From NCBI GenBank assembly GCA_963803755.1, contig CAWDNP010000003.1:248001-312000 (forward strand): a stretch of DNA of 64,000 bases. Reading direction: 5' to 3'. Positions 1-8,408 of the stretch are shown one piece after another (within the stretch, counting starts at the first letter, position 1; each line of letters opens with the position of its first letter). The notes beneath the pieces were generated by a model. That model was not told where the DNA came from. It ran no database searches and saw only the letters and a program-made list of their open reading frames with translations. The position numbers were made by a program, and so were the translations under genes. This DNA is from CAVUPF01 sp963803755. Lineage in GTDB: Bacteria; Actinomycetota; Thermoleophilia; Solirubrobacterales; 70-9.

Positions 1-198
1 GGCCTCGCGCACGTCTCGCTCGCGGCTGAGCGCCCCGGGAGGCATCACACCGATCTTGACGCAGGGGAGACATTCACGGCTGCCTGGGATACGCACAGCC
101 CGTGGGCTGGGTTCAGGCGCGGCCTGGAGGAAGTGGCGACCCCGGCGCCGGCGGGAGGGCCGGCGCCGGAGGCGGCAGCTTCAGGGACCGGCTCCTAG
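1..198 (+). CDS. C-terminal end of an unidentified protein (partial)
   Basis: Frame 1 is open from the window edge to a TAG at 196-198 and encodes 65 residues. The first part looks like normal protein (AAWDTHSPWAGFRRGLEEVA) and it ends in an Ala/Pro/Gly-rich tail. The codon pattern is typical high-GC coding. No domain can be recognised from this fragment. Its stop overlaps the stop of the convergent zinc-ribbon gene by a few bases. It could still be a chance open frame. Confidence 0.45.
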   Translation, partial: GLAHVSLAAERPGRHHTDLDAGETFTAAWDTHSPWAGFRRGLEEVATPAPAGGPAPEAAASGTGS

Positions 199-338
199 AG
201 TTTGCCGATCTTGAAGATCTTCGTGCCGCAGTCGGGGCACACACCCTGGATCGCCGGGCGACCGTTCTTCATGGTCACCTGTTTCGCGTCTCTGATCTCG
301 ACCTTCTTGCGCTCTTTGACGCAGTAGCCCTCGGGCAT
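195..338 (-). CDS. DUF5679-type small zinc-ribbon protein
   Basis: A 47-residue protein starts MPEGYCVKERKKVEI and contains a CPDCGTKIFKIGKL C-terminus. The single CxxC knuckle plus the early Cys (YCVKE) fits the DUF5679 family of tiny actinobacterial and chloroflexi proteins of unknown function, presumably metal binding. The ATG at 336-338 is preceded by a very strong Shine-Dalgarno (AAAGGAGG), which decides the start. Confidence 0.8.
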   Translation of the reverse strand: MPEGYCVKERKKVEIRDAKQVTMKNGRPAIQGVCPDCGTKIFKIGKL

Positions 339-462
339 GAGGGGGCCTCCTTTCGCTGCCGCATCGCGGCAAAGCTCGCGGTTGCTCGCGAGGTGGATTG
401 CGGCGAATGTAACGCAGGACGGGGACGATCACCACGCACACACGTGCGCTTCATCACAAGCG

Positions 463-816
463 CTATTTCTTTGCGCCGCTCGCCTTGGGGACCTTCGACT
501 GCGCCTGGAGCGCTTTGACCTGGGACCCGAGCTTGACGACTTCCGCCTGTGCCGCTTTGGCCGCGGCTTCCGCCGCGGCCACCCGGCTTTCCAGCTGAGC
601 ACTCTGCGTGGAGGTGCCGCCGAGCTGGTCCACCTGGGTCTGAACCTGCCGGACTTCGTCCTTGCTGGCGCTCTTTTCGGCACTGTCCAGGGCCAGGTAG
701 ATGGCCGCGCCCGCGCCCCCGACGGCGATCGCCACCAGCACCAGGCCAACCCGCGTGCGGGCGCCGAGCTTTCGCTCCAGCTCCCCGATCCATGCCCGCA
801 AACCGTCTAGCGGCAT
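463..816 (-). CDS. Small single-pass membrane protein with coiled-coil tail
   Basis: 117 residues: a short cytoplasmic N-terminus, one transmembrane helix at about residues 22-43 (VGLVLVAIAVGGAGAAIYLA), then an Ala/Gln/Lys-rich heptad region to the end (about 47-110) ending in a basic tail. No known domain is visible. The role is unknown; such proteins can act as membrane-anchored scaffolds, but that is a guess. It lies alone between the zinc-ribbon gene and the thiolase gene, divergent from the latter. Confidence 0.7.
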   Translation of the reverse strand: MPLDGLRAWIGELERKLGARTRVGLVLVAIAVGGAGAAIYLALDSAEKSASKDEVRQVQTQVDQLGGTSTQSAQLESRVAAAEAAAKAAQAEVVKLGSQVKALQAQSKVPKASGAKK

Positions 817-909
817 CGATCTAACCTAGCCTAGAAAGGCGGCCGCGGGTCGCGTCAACTACCCTGCGGCCCGCAGTTTCGCACCCAAGCTCGCAAGGAG
901 ATAGACCGC

Positions 910-2070
910 ATGCCCGAAGCAGTGATCGTCGACACCATCCGCACGCCGATCGGCCGCGCCTTCAAGGGCTCCCTCGCCCAGCTTCGCCCCGACGAAACGG
1001 GCGCCTTCGTCCTCGACAGCCTGCTCGAGCGAAACCCCGAGGTCGACCCGGCCACGGTCGAGGACGTCTTCTGCGGTTGCGGCATGCCGCAGGGCCTTCA
1101 GGCCTTCAACATCGGCCGCATCATCTCGCTTCTCTCCGAGAAGCTGCCACAGACCGTCAACGGGGTCACCGTCTCCCGATACTGCTCCTCCAGCCTCGAC
1201 GCGATCCGCCACGCGGGCAACGCGATCAAGGCCGGCGAGGGCGATGTTTACATCGCCGCCGGGGTCGAGTGGGTGAGCCGCTACAACGAGCGCACCGAGC
1301 CGGCCGGCGCCGACGATCAAAACGAGAACCTGCAGGGCAATAACGGCCAGCCGAATGCCTACATAGAGATGGGTAAGACGGCGGTCAACGTCGCCGAGAA
1401 ATACGAGGTCAGTCGGGCCGACATGGACAAGTTCGCGCAGCGCTCACAGGAACTGGCGGTGAAATCCCAGGAGGACGGCTTCTTTGACCGCGAGATCGTC
1501 CCGGTGAGGCTGCCCGACGGCACCGAGGTCGCCAAGGACGACGGGCCACGCGCCTCCTCGACCCTGGAGAAGCTCTCAGAACTGCCCGAGGCCTTCGGCG
1601 GCGGCGGCGTCACCGCCGGCAACTCCTGCCCGCTCAACGACGGCGCTGCCGCGGTGCTGCTGATGAGCGACACCAAGGCCGAGGAGCTTGGCCTGACCCC
1701 GCGAGCGCGGATCATCACCGCCGCCACCTGGGGCAACGAGCCCGAGTACATGGGCGTCGCTCCGATCGGCGCGATCAAGAAGGTGCTTGACCGGGCCGGG
1801 ATGACGATCGCCGATGTCGACGCGGTCGAGCTGAACGAGGCCTTCGCCGCCCAGGTGATCCCGATCATGGACGAGTGCGGGATTACGATCGACAAGCTCA
1901 ACACCCACGGCGGTGCGATCGCCCTCGGACATCCCTTCGGGATGACCGGCGCCCGCATCATGGGCACCCTGCTCAACGCGATGGAGACCGACGACCACCA
2001 GGTCGGGTTGGAGACGATGTGCGTCGCCGGGGGACAGGGCAAGGCGATGATCGTGGAGCGCCTCAACTAG
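910..2070 (+). CDS. fadA: Thiolase (acetyl-CoA acyltransferase)
   Basis: 386 residues, the normal length for a type I/II thiolase. It catalyses thiolytic cleavage of 3-ketoacyl-CoA (beta-oxidation) or the reverse condensation. The nucleophile is Cys92 (SRYCSSSLDAIR). The C-terminal motifs GGAIALGHPFGMTGAR (active-site His) and CVAGGQGKAM (second catalytic Cys) are intact. An AAGGAG ribosome site precedes the ATG. It is followed after 11 bp by an enoyl-CoA hydratase-like gene and then a thioesterase, so the three probably form a fatty-acyl-CoA operon. Whether it degrades or condenses cannot be told from sequence alone. Confidence 0.92.
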   Translation: MPEAVIVDTIRTPIGRAFKGSLAQLRPDETGAFVLDSLLERNPEVDPATVEDVFCGCGMPQGLQAFNIGRIISLLSEKLPQTVNGVTVSRYCSSSLDAIRHAGNAIKAGEGDVYIAAGVEWVSRYNERTEPAGADDQNENLQGNNGQPNAYIEMGKTAVNVAEKYEVSRADMDKFAQRSQELAVKSQEDGFFDREIVPVRLPDGTEVAKDDGPRASSTLEKLSELPEAFGGGGVTAGNSCPLNDGAAAVLLMSDTKAEELGLTPRARIITAATWGNEPEYMGVAPIGAIKKVLDRAGMTIADVDAVELNEAFAAQVIPIMDECGITIDKLNTHGGAIALGHPFGMTGARIMGTLLNAMETDDHQVGLETMCVAGGQGKAMIVERLN

Positions 2071-2081
2071 GAGCCCCCGGA

Positions 2082-2999
2082 TTGGCCCGACTTGAGACGC
2101 TGACCTATGAGACCGGCGATCGAGTCGCGCGCATCACCCTGAACCGGCCCGAGCGGGGGAACGGGATCACGCCGCGGATGCCAGCGGAGATCGCGGCCTG
2201 CGTCGAGCGGGGGAACCTCGACCCGGCCGTCCACGCGATCGCGCTGGCCGGCAACGGCAACGGCTTCTGCGGTGGCTATGACCTGGTTGCTTCGGCCGAG
2301 GGCGAGATGGCGGAGCTGGGCGGGGTGAAGGCACCAGCAGGCTCTCCCCTTGACCCGGCGACGATCGCTGCCAACCACGTGCCGGACTCCAACTGGGACC
2401 CCGTCACCGACTACCAGTTCATGTCGCGCAACGTTCGCGGTTTCATGAGCCTCTTTCACTCCGAGAAGCCTGTGCTCTGCAAGGTCCACGGCTACTGCGT
2501 TGCCGGAGGCACCGACATGGCGCTTTGCTCGGACCTGCTGGTGATCGCCTCCGACGCCAAGATCGGCTATCCGCCGGCGCGGGCCTGGGGCTCGCCGACG
2601 ACTGCGATGTGGGCGGCGAGGCTCGGCGCGATGCGGGCCAAGCGACTGCTGCTGACCGGCGATTCGCTAACCGGCGAGGAGGCGGCGGAGTGGGGCCTGG
2701 CGACCGAGGCGGCTCCTGCTGCCGAGCTGGACGAGCGCTTTGAGCGGTTGCTCGAGCGGGTCGTGCGGATGCCGGTCAACCAGCTGGTGATGATGAAGCT
2801 GCTGGTCAACCAGGCCATCCTCGCGCAGGGCCTCCAACAGTCCCAGACCCTGGGCACCTTCTTCGACGGCATCGCCCGCCACACCGAGGAGGGTCATGCG
2901 TTCGTTCGGCGCGCCGCCGAGGCTGGCTTCCGGGAGGCGGTGCGGGAGCGCGACGAGCCCTTCGGCGACCATGGCATGGAGGGCTTCGGCGTCGGATAG
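2082..2999 (+). CDS. Enoyl-CoA hydratase/isomerase (crotonase) family
   Basis: 305 residues. The start is taken as TTG 2082, preceded by GGAG at 2070-2073 and lying just after the thiolase stop; longer readings would overlap the thiolase. Crotonase oxyanion-hole segments are visible: GFCGGYDLVAS and HGYCVAGGTDMALCSDL. It probably hydrates or isomerises an enoyl-CoA in the same pathway as the thiolase. The insertion between the first and second oxyanion segments (about residues 75-120) is longer than in classical crotonases, as in several actinobacterial EchA paralogues, so substrate specificity is open. Confidence 0.88.
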   Translation: MARLETLTYETGDRVARITLNRPERGNGITPRMPAEIAACVERGNLDPAVHAIALAGNGNGFCGGYDLVASAEGEMAELGGVKAPAGSPLDPATIAANHVPDSNWDPVTDYQFMSRNVRGFMSLFHSEKPVLCKVHGYCVAGGTDMALCSDLLVIASDAKIGYPPARAWGSPTTAMWAARLGAMRAKRLLLTGDSLTGEEAAEWGLATEAAPAAELDERFERLLERVVRMPVNQLVMMKLLVNQAILAQGLQQSQTLGTFFDGIARHTEEGHAFVRRAAEAGFREAVRERDEPFGDHGMEGFGVG

Positions 3000-3011
3000 G
3001 GTGCCGGCCCG

Positions 3012-3455
3012 ATGAGCGACCGCTCGGCCCTCACCCCGGAGAACGTCCGCGCCTTCATCGCCGGCAGCTTCCCGGGCGACCTCGGGGTCGAGCCGCTGGA
3101 GATCGAGGACGGCTACGCTCGCGGCAGGATCCTCGTCGACCGCCGCCACCTGCACCCGGGCGGCTACGTGCACGGCGGTGTCTGGACCGCGCTCGGCGAC
3201 ACCGTTGCCGCCTGGGCGACCTTCCGCAACATCCCGCCCGGGCACGACTTCACGACGATTGAGCTGAAGCTGAACGTCTTCTCCGCCGGGCTCCCGGGTG
3301 ATGAGATCGTCGCCATCGCAGAACCCCTCCACGTCGGCCGCAGCACCGTGGTGATCGAGGTGAAGATTGAGCGCACCCCGGCCGACGGCGGCAAGCCGCG
3401 CCTTGCCGCAAACCTGATCGTCACCCAGTTCGTCCTTTCCCCCCGCCAGGGCTGA
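3012..3455 (+). CDS. PaaI-family hotdog-fold acyl-CoA thioesterase
   Basis: 147 residues with the single hotdog domain expected of PaaI/YbgC-type thioesterases. The motif LHPGGYVHGGVWTALGDTVA carries the HGG-x-G-D signature of the active-site helix. It follows the crotonase gene by 12 bp and probably hydrolyses an acyl- or aryl-CoA product of that operon. Its last 35 bp overlap the 3' end of the convergent P-type ATPase gene. Confidence 0.87.
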   Translation: MSDRSALTPENVRAFIAGSFPGDLGVEPLEIEDGYARGRILVDRRHLHPGGYVHGGVWTALGDTVAAWATFRNIPPGHDFTTIELKLNVFSAGLPGDEIVAIAEPLHVGRSTVVIEVKIERTPADGGKPRLAANLIVTQFVLSPRQG

Positions 3456-5859
3456 AGGCCCCGATTCCCTCCACTTCCACTGCTGTCTCCAGCCGTTCGA
3501 TCTGCGGCAACCTCCAGAGCAGGCTGGCGAAGGTCAGGCCGATCGCGGCGGAGAGCAGCGCCAAAAACCACTGGGTGGCACTGAGCAAGACCATCTGGAA
3601 GAAGTCGCGCACGGGGGCGGCGGCGAGGCCGAGGGCGAAGAGGGCGCCCAGCCCGGCGATCAGGGCGAGCATGTAGCTCTGGATCGCGATGTGCTCGCGA
3701 CCCGGCCCGCGCTCCAGCAACAGGACGAAGCTGAGGCCGAGCACGATCAGGGTTGTCGTCGCGGCGGTGCGCCCTGCTTCCAGCGTCCCCCCGAAGACGG
3801 TGTCGACCAAAAAGAAGGAGAGGATCGAGCCGAGCGCCGTCGCCAGCCCCGCAGGGACCGCGAAGGCGGCCAGGGCCGGGATCAGCCGTCCCCGGTAAAG
3901 CGGTCCGTCCGAGGGGGCCAGGGCGAGGACGAAGGAGGGGATGCCGATTGTCAGCAGGCCGGCCAGGGTCAGGTGCCGGGGCAAGAACGGGAAGGCGAAC
4001 CCCGGTACCGCAACCAGGAGGATCAGCGCTGCTGCGTAGACCGTCTTGGTCAGGTACAGCCGCCCGAGCCGATGAATGTTGCGGGCAATCCGCCGGCCCT
4101 CTCCTACCGCCTCCGGCAACCGCGCGAACTCGTCCTTCAACAGCACCACGTCGGCGACGCCCTTGGTCACCTGGGTGCCCGAGCCCATCGCCACCGCGAT
4201 ACGCGCCCGCTTCAGCGCCGGCACGTCGTTGACGCCGTCGCCGATCATCGCCGTGTAGCGGCCCGACTCCGAGAGCGCCGCGACCAGTGCTTTCTTCTGC
4301 TCGGGTTTGATCCGACAGAAAATCGTGTTGCGCCCCGCCGCCGTGGCCAGTCCCTCGGGGTCCTCGGGAAGCTGGGGGCCTTCGATCACCCCGGCCTCGC
4401 GCGGCACCCCGACCGCGTAGGCGACCGCGGTCACGGTCGCCCGGGCATCGCCGGAGATCAGCTTCAGGTCGACTTCCTGCTCGCGCATGAAGGCGATCGT
4501 CTCTGCTGCATCGGGCCGGAGCGTCTCCTCCAGCACGATGAGCGCGACGGGGGAGATCCTCGGCGCGGTCTCCGCCGAGGGGTTCACCGGGAGCGCCTCC
4601 TTTGACTCGCCGAAGGCGACGACGCGCCGACCGGCCGCCGTCTCCTCCTCCAGCTTGCGGGCCAGGCCCGCGGGCAGGATCAGCGCTCCGGCCTCGCCCA
4701 AGACGTCGGGGGCACCAAGCACATACGTGGTCGCGCCCAAGGCGATCCCACTCCACTTCCACTCCGAGGAGAAAGGCACCTCGGCGCTCACCCGAGCGGC
4801 CCTGCCCCCGAAGCGCTCGGCGATCGCCTCCAGGGTCCGGTTGCGCTCGCCGGCGCTTGCCGCGAAGCGCCCCAGCGCCGCGTGGGCGGCCGCCTCGTCG
4901 ACCCCCTCGGCGACCTCCACGCCGATCAGCCGCAGCTCGCCGTCGGTCAGGGTGCCGGTCTTATCGATGCAGATCGTGTCGACCGCGGCGAGACTCTCGG
5001 TCGCGCTCATCTGCTGGACCAAGGTGTTTTTGCGGGCCAAACGCACCGCCGCCACCGCGAAGGTGACGCTCATCAGCAGCACCATTCCCTCCGGGATCAG
5101 CGTCACCAGCCCCGCTGTCGCGGTCTGCGCCGCTTCTTCGAGGCTGACGTTGCGCACCTTCAGCGTGAAGAGAAGGATCGCCGCCAGCGGCACCATCACG
5201 TAGACGCAGACGACTATTACCCGGTTGACCTCTTCCTGCAGCGGCGAGGGGGGATGGCGGAAGGCCCGCGCCTCGCCGGCCAGCCGCCCCGCATAGCTCT
5301 CCTCGCGCACCGCGTCGGCGAGGTAGTAGCCGGAGCCGGCGATGCAGAAGGAGCCCGACAGCGCCCGCTCCCCCAGTCCCTTGCGAACCCCGTCGGCCTC
5401 GCCGGTCAGCATCGACTCGTCCAGGATCATGCCCCGGGTGTGGATCACCTCGCCGTCGGCGACGAGCTGGTCCCCGGGCTCGACGTGGACCACGTCCCCG
5501 GGCACCACTTCGGTCGCCAACAGCTCGACCACCGCGCCGTCGCGGAGCACCTTCGCGTGGGGGGCGACCAGCACCGCCAGCTCGTCCAGTGTCGCCTTCG
5601 CCTTTAGCTCCTGGCGGATGCCGATGTAGGAGTTGATCACCGCGATCAGCCCGAACAGCGAGTCGGCGTACAGCCCCAGCGCCATGTCGAGGACGAAGAA
5701 GACGCCGATGATCGCGTTGAACAGCGTGAAGATGTTGCCGGCAACGATGCTTGAGACCGAGCGCGAGGAGGTCTCCGGCGGTGGCCCGAGTCTGTGCAGC
5801 CGGGCAGCCGCCTCGGCGCTGGAGAGGCCGTGCTCGACGGCCGCGTCGGTCGTGCTCAT
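3421..5859 (-). CDS. P-type cation-transporting ATPase (CtpE-like)
   Basis: 812 residues with the full P-type plan: N-terminal cytoplasmic segment, two TM helices, actuator domain with TGEA (TGES variant), TM pair with the PEGM ion-site motif, phosphorylation motif DKTGTLT near residue 300, the hinge GDGVNDVPAL and about six C-terminal TM helices. No N-terminal heavy-metal CxxC domain is present. The length and the PEGM motif resemble mycobacterial CtpE, which has been linked to Ca2+ uptake; substrate assignment here is inference. The 3' end overlaps the thioesterase gene by 35 bp tail to tail, so transcripts of the two would be antisense to each other there. Confidence 0.9.
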   Translation of the reverse strand: MSTTDAAVEHGLSSAEAAARLHRLGPPPETSSRSVSSIVAGNIFTLFNAIIGVFFVLDMALGLYADSLFGLIAVINSYIGIRQELKAKATLDELAVLVAPHAKVLRDGAVVELLATEVVPGDVVHVEPGDQLVADGEVIHTRGMILDESMLTGEADGVRKGLGERALSGSFCIAGSGYYLADAVREESYAGRLAGEARAFRHPPSPLQEEVNRVIVVCVYVMVPLAAILLFTLKVRNVSLEEAAQTATAGLVTLIPEGMVLLMSVTFAVAAVRLARKNTLVQQMSATESLAAVDTICIDKTGTLTDGELRLIGVEVAEGVDEAAAHAALGRFAASAGERNRTLEAIAERFGGRAARVSAEVPFSSEWKWSGIALGATTYVLGAPDVLGEAGALILPAGLARKLEEETAAGRRVVAFGESKEALPVNPSAETAPRISPVALIVLEETLRPDAAETIAFMREQEVDLKLISGDARATVTAVAYAVGVPREAGVIEGPQLPEDPEGLATAAGRNTIFCRIKPEQKKALVAALSESGRYTAMIGDGVNDVPALKRARIAVAMGSGTQVTKGVADVVLLKDEFARLPEAVGEGRRIARNIHRLGRLYLTKTVYAAALILLVAVPGFAFPFLPRHLTLAGLLTIGIPSFVLALAPSDGPLYRGRLIPALAAFAVPAGLATALGSILSFFLVDTVFGGTLEAGRTAATTTLIVLGLSFVLLLERGPGREHIAIQSYMLALIAGLGALFALGLAAAPVRDFFQMVLLSATQWFLALLSAAIGLTFASLLWRLPQIERLETAVEVEGIGAFSPGGGKGRTG

Positions 5860-5887
5860 AGGAAGTATTCAATAGGGTGCGAGCCGG

Positions 5888-6949
5888 ATGCCTTTGAAGC
5901 TCGGACTCAACCTCGGCTATTGGGGGATCGGCCCTGCCGGGGAGGATGCCGTCGATGTGGTCAAGGCCGCCGAGGGCGCCGGCTTTGAGTCGGTATGGGT
6001 GGCCGAGTCCTATGGATCCGATGTGGTCAGCGTCCTCGCCTGGCTCGCCCCGCAGACGAAGACGATCAAGCTCGGCGCGGCGATCATGCAGGTTCCCGCC
6101 CGCCCGCCCGCCGCCGCGGCGATGGCCGGCGCAACGATCGACAAGCTCTCCGGCGGCCGCTTCATCTTCGGCTTTGGGCCGTCGGGCCCGCAGGTCTCCG
6201 AGGGCTGGTACGGGGTGCCCTACGCGAAGCCCTGGGGGCGGACCCGCGAGTACGTCGAAGTGGTGCGGGAGATCGTCGCCCGAGAGGGGCCGCTGGAGCA
6301 CCAAGGCGAGCACTACAAGCTGCCCCTGCCGGGAGGGGAGGGCAAGCCGCTGAAGCTGAACTTCCACCCCGGGCGCAGCCGCATCCCCGTCTTCCTCGGT
6401 GCGATCGGACGCAAATCGGTCGAGCTGGCGGCCGAGATCGCCGACGGCTGGATCCCGATCTTCTTCAGCGTCGACGCCTTCGAGCAGACCTGGGGCGAGC
6501 ACCTGCAGGCCGGCTTCGCCAAGGGCGGGCGCCAGCGCTCAGACCTAGAGGTCTCCCCGTCGCTTCAGGTTGCGATCGACGGCGACCAGGAGGCGGCGAA
6601 GAGCGTCGTCAAGGCGGGCCTCGTCCTTTACTTCGGTGGAATGGGCAGCCGCAAGACCAACTTCTACGTCGACCTCGCCCACCGCTTTGGCTTCGGCGAG
6701 GTCGCCGACGAGGTGCAGCGACGCTTCCAGGAGGGCGACCGGGCCGGTGCTTTTGAGGCGATGCCCGACGAGATCGTCAAGGAGATCTCGTTGGTCGGCA
6801 GCGAGGAGGAGGTGGCGGAGCGGATCGAGCGCTTCCGCGGCGCCGGCATCGACCGGCTTATCGTTTCGCCGGTCCACGTCGACCGCGACGAGCAGCTGCA
6901 CACGATCGAGCGCCTAGCCGCTTTGGTCGGCGTAGAGACGCCGGCCTGA
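5888..6949 (+). CDS. LLM-class F420-dependent oxidoreductase
   Basis: 353 residues with a luciferase-like (bacterial luciferase/F420) TIM barrel: start KLGLNLGYWGIGPAGEDAV, then GAGFESVWVAESYG and LGAAIMQVPARPP, and the conserved FxFGFGPSGPQV region. Members of this family reduce or oxidise substrates with coenzyme F420 (some use FMN). It is divergent from the P-type ATPase gene with only 28 bp between start codons, so both promoters must lie inside or overlap the coding regions. The substrate is unknown. Confidence 0.88.
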   Translation: MPLKLGLNLGYWGIGPAGEDAVDVVKAAEGAGFESVWVAESYGSDVVSVLAWLAPQTKTIKLGAAIMQVPARPPAAAAMAGATIDKLSGGRFIFGFGPSGPQVSEGWYGVPYAKPWGRTREYVEVVREIVAREGPLEHQGEHYKLPLPGGEGKPLKLNFHPGRSRIPVFLGAIGRKSVELAAEIADGWIPIFFSVDAFEQTWGEHLQAGFAKGGRQRSDLEVSPSLQVAIDGDQEAAKSVVKAGLVLYFGGMGSRKTNFYVDLAHRFGFGEVADEVQRRFQEGDRAGAFEAMPDEIVKEISLVGSEEEVAERIERFRGAGIDRLIVSPVHVDRDEQLHTIERLAALVGVETPA

Positions 6950-6978
6950 CCGGTTGCCATAGGCTCTCGCGGCTTTCG

Positions 6979-8097
6979 ATGAAGATCGGAGTTCCGAAAG
7001 AGACCGTCGAGGGGGAGCGCCGGGTCGCGCTGGTCCCTGACGTAGTCAAGTCGCTGAAGCGCAACGAGCACGTCGACGTCGTGGTCGAGTCCGGCGCCGG
7101 TGAGGCTGCCGGTCATCCCGACTCCCACTACACCGAGGCCGGGGCGGCGCTCGGCGAGGCCGACGTTGCCTGGGGCGCCGACGTAGTTCTTCGCGTCGCC
7201 GTCCCATCGACCGAGGAGATCGGCAAGCTCAGCTCCAACCAGGTCCTGATCGGCCACCTCGCCCCTTGGACTTCGGCCGAGACCAACAGGGCGCTCGCCC
7301 AGGCCGGCCTCACCGGCTTCGCGATGGAGGCGATCCCGCGCACCACCCGCGCCCAGGCGATGGACGCGCTCTCCTCGCAGGCCTCCGCCGCCGGCTATGC
7401 GGCGACCCTGATCGCCGTGCGAGAGTCCGGCCGCTTCTTCGGGATGATGACCACCGCCGCGGGAACGGTCCCGCCGGCCAAAGTCCTCGTCCTCGGCGCC
7501 GGAGTAGCCGGGCTGCAGGCGGTCGCCACCGCCAAGCGGCTGGGGGCGATCGTCACCGGCTTTGACATCCGCCGCGCCGCCTGGGAGCAGATCGCCTCGC
7601 TCGGCGGTCGCCCGCTGGAGCTCGACTTCATCCCCGACGCCGAGGGCGAGGGCGGCTACGCCCGCCCGCTCACCGAGGAGGAGAACCAGCAGGTCCGCGA
7701 CGCGCTCGGCGAGAACGCCGCCAAGCAGGACGTGATCCTCACCACCGCGGCGATCCCCGGCCGCCAGGCGCCGCTGCTGATCACCGCCGAGGCGGTGCGC
7801 GCCATGCAGCCCGGCTCGGTGATCGTCGACGTCGCCGCTGAGACCGGCGGCAACTGCGAGCTGACCCGGGTGGGGGAGACGGTGCTTGAGAACGGGGTAA
7901 GGGTGCTCGGCCCGCGCAACCTGCCGAGCGAGATGCCGGCACCGGCCTCCCAGCTTTACGCGAAGAACCTGGAGAACCTGCTCGGCCTGCTGATCACAGA
8001 GGAGGGTCAGGTCAAGGTTGACCTCGAAGACGACATCGTCGCCGCGGCCTGCATCACCCGTGGCGGGGAGATCCGCAACGAGAGGGCGGCGAAGTGA
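6979..8097 (+). CDS. pntAA: NAD(P) transhydrogenase alpha subunit, part 1 (NAD-binding domain I)
   Basis: 372 residues. The N-terminus MKIGVPKETVEGERRVALVP is the classic AlaDH/PNT N-domain, and the Rossmann motif GAGVAGLQAVATAKRLGA lies at about residues 174-191. It forms soluble domain I of the proton-pumping Re/Si-specific transhydrogenase, which exchanges hydride between NADH and NADP+. The split into pntAA/pntAB/pntB is usual in actinobacteria and many alpha-proteobacteria. The stop overlaps the GTG start of pntAB (GTGA), indicating translational coupling. Confidence 0.95.
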   Translation: MKIGVPKETVEGERRVALVPDVVKSLKRNEHVDVVVESGAGEAAGHPDSHYTEAGAALGEADVAWGADVVLRVAVPSTEEIGKLSSNQVLIGHLAPWTSAETNRALAQAGLTGFAMEAIPRTTRAQAMDALSSQASAAGYAATLIAVRESGRFFGMMTTAAGTVPPAKVLVLGAGVAGLQAVATAKRLGAIVTGFDIRRAAWEQIASLGGRPLELDFIPDAEGEGGYARPLTEEENQQVRDALGENAAKQDVILTTAAIPGRQAPLLITAEAVRAMQPGSVIVDVAAETGGNCELTRVGETVLENGVRVLGPRNLPSEMPAPASQLYAKNLENLLGLLITEEGQVKVDLEDDIVAAACITRGGEIRNERAAK

Positions 8098-8408
8098 CCT
8101 TGATGACCGAGATCACGATCTTCGTTCTCGCCGCCTTCGTCGGCTTCGAGGTGATCTCGAAGGTGCCGACCACCCTGCACACGCCGCTGATGTCACAGAC
8201 CAACGCGATCCACGGGATCGTGATGCTGGGTGGGCTGATCGTCGTCGGCTACGCCAACGACCCGCTCGAGTACGTGATCGGCACGATCGCGATCGCTTTC
8301 GGCACGATCAACATCGTCGGCGGCTTCCTGGTCACCAACCGGATGCTCGGCATGTTCGCCAAAAAGCCGAAGCCGAAGGACGATGCCGAGCCGAAAGGCG
8401 ACTCGTGA
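8094..8408 (+). CDS. pntAB: NAD(P) transhydrogenase alpha subunit, part 2 (membrane domain)
   Basis: 104 residues with three hydrophobic helices (IFVLAAFVGFEVI, IVMLGGLIVVGY, IAFGTINIVGGFLV) and a charged KPKPKDDAEPK tail, the standard PntAB. GTG start at 8094 overlaps the end of pntAA; an alternative ATG lies three codons later. The end overlaps the GTG start of pntB by 4 bp. Together with PntB it forms the proton channel. Confidence 0.93.
   Translation: MTLMTEITIFVLAAFVGFEVISKVPTTLHTPLMSQTNAIHGIVMLGGLIVVGYANDPLEYVIGTIAIAFGTINIVGGFLVTNRMLGMFAKKPKPKDDAEPKGDS

Noticed and set aside
102..518. Plus-strand ORF of 138 codons near the left edge
   Set aside because: It covers the DUF5679 gene and part of the coiled-coil gene in antisense and has no family features.
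3689..5875. Several long plus-strand ORFs opposite the P-type ATPase gene
   Set aside because: High-GC antisense shadows; low-complexity Arg/Pro/Ala products with no domain.
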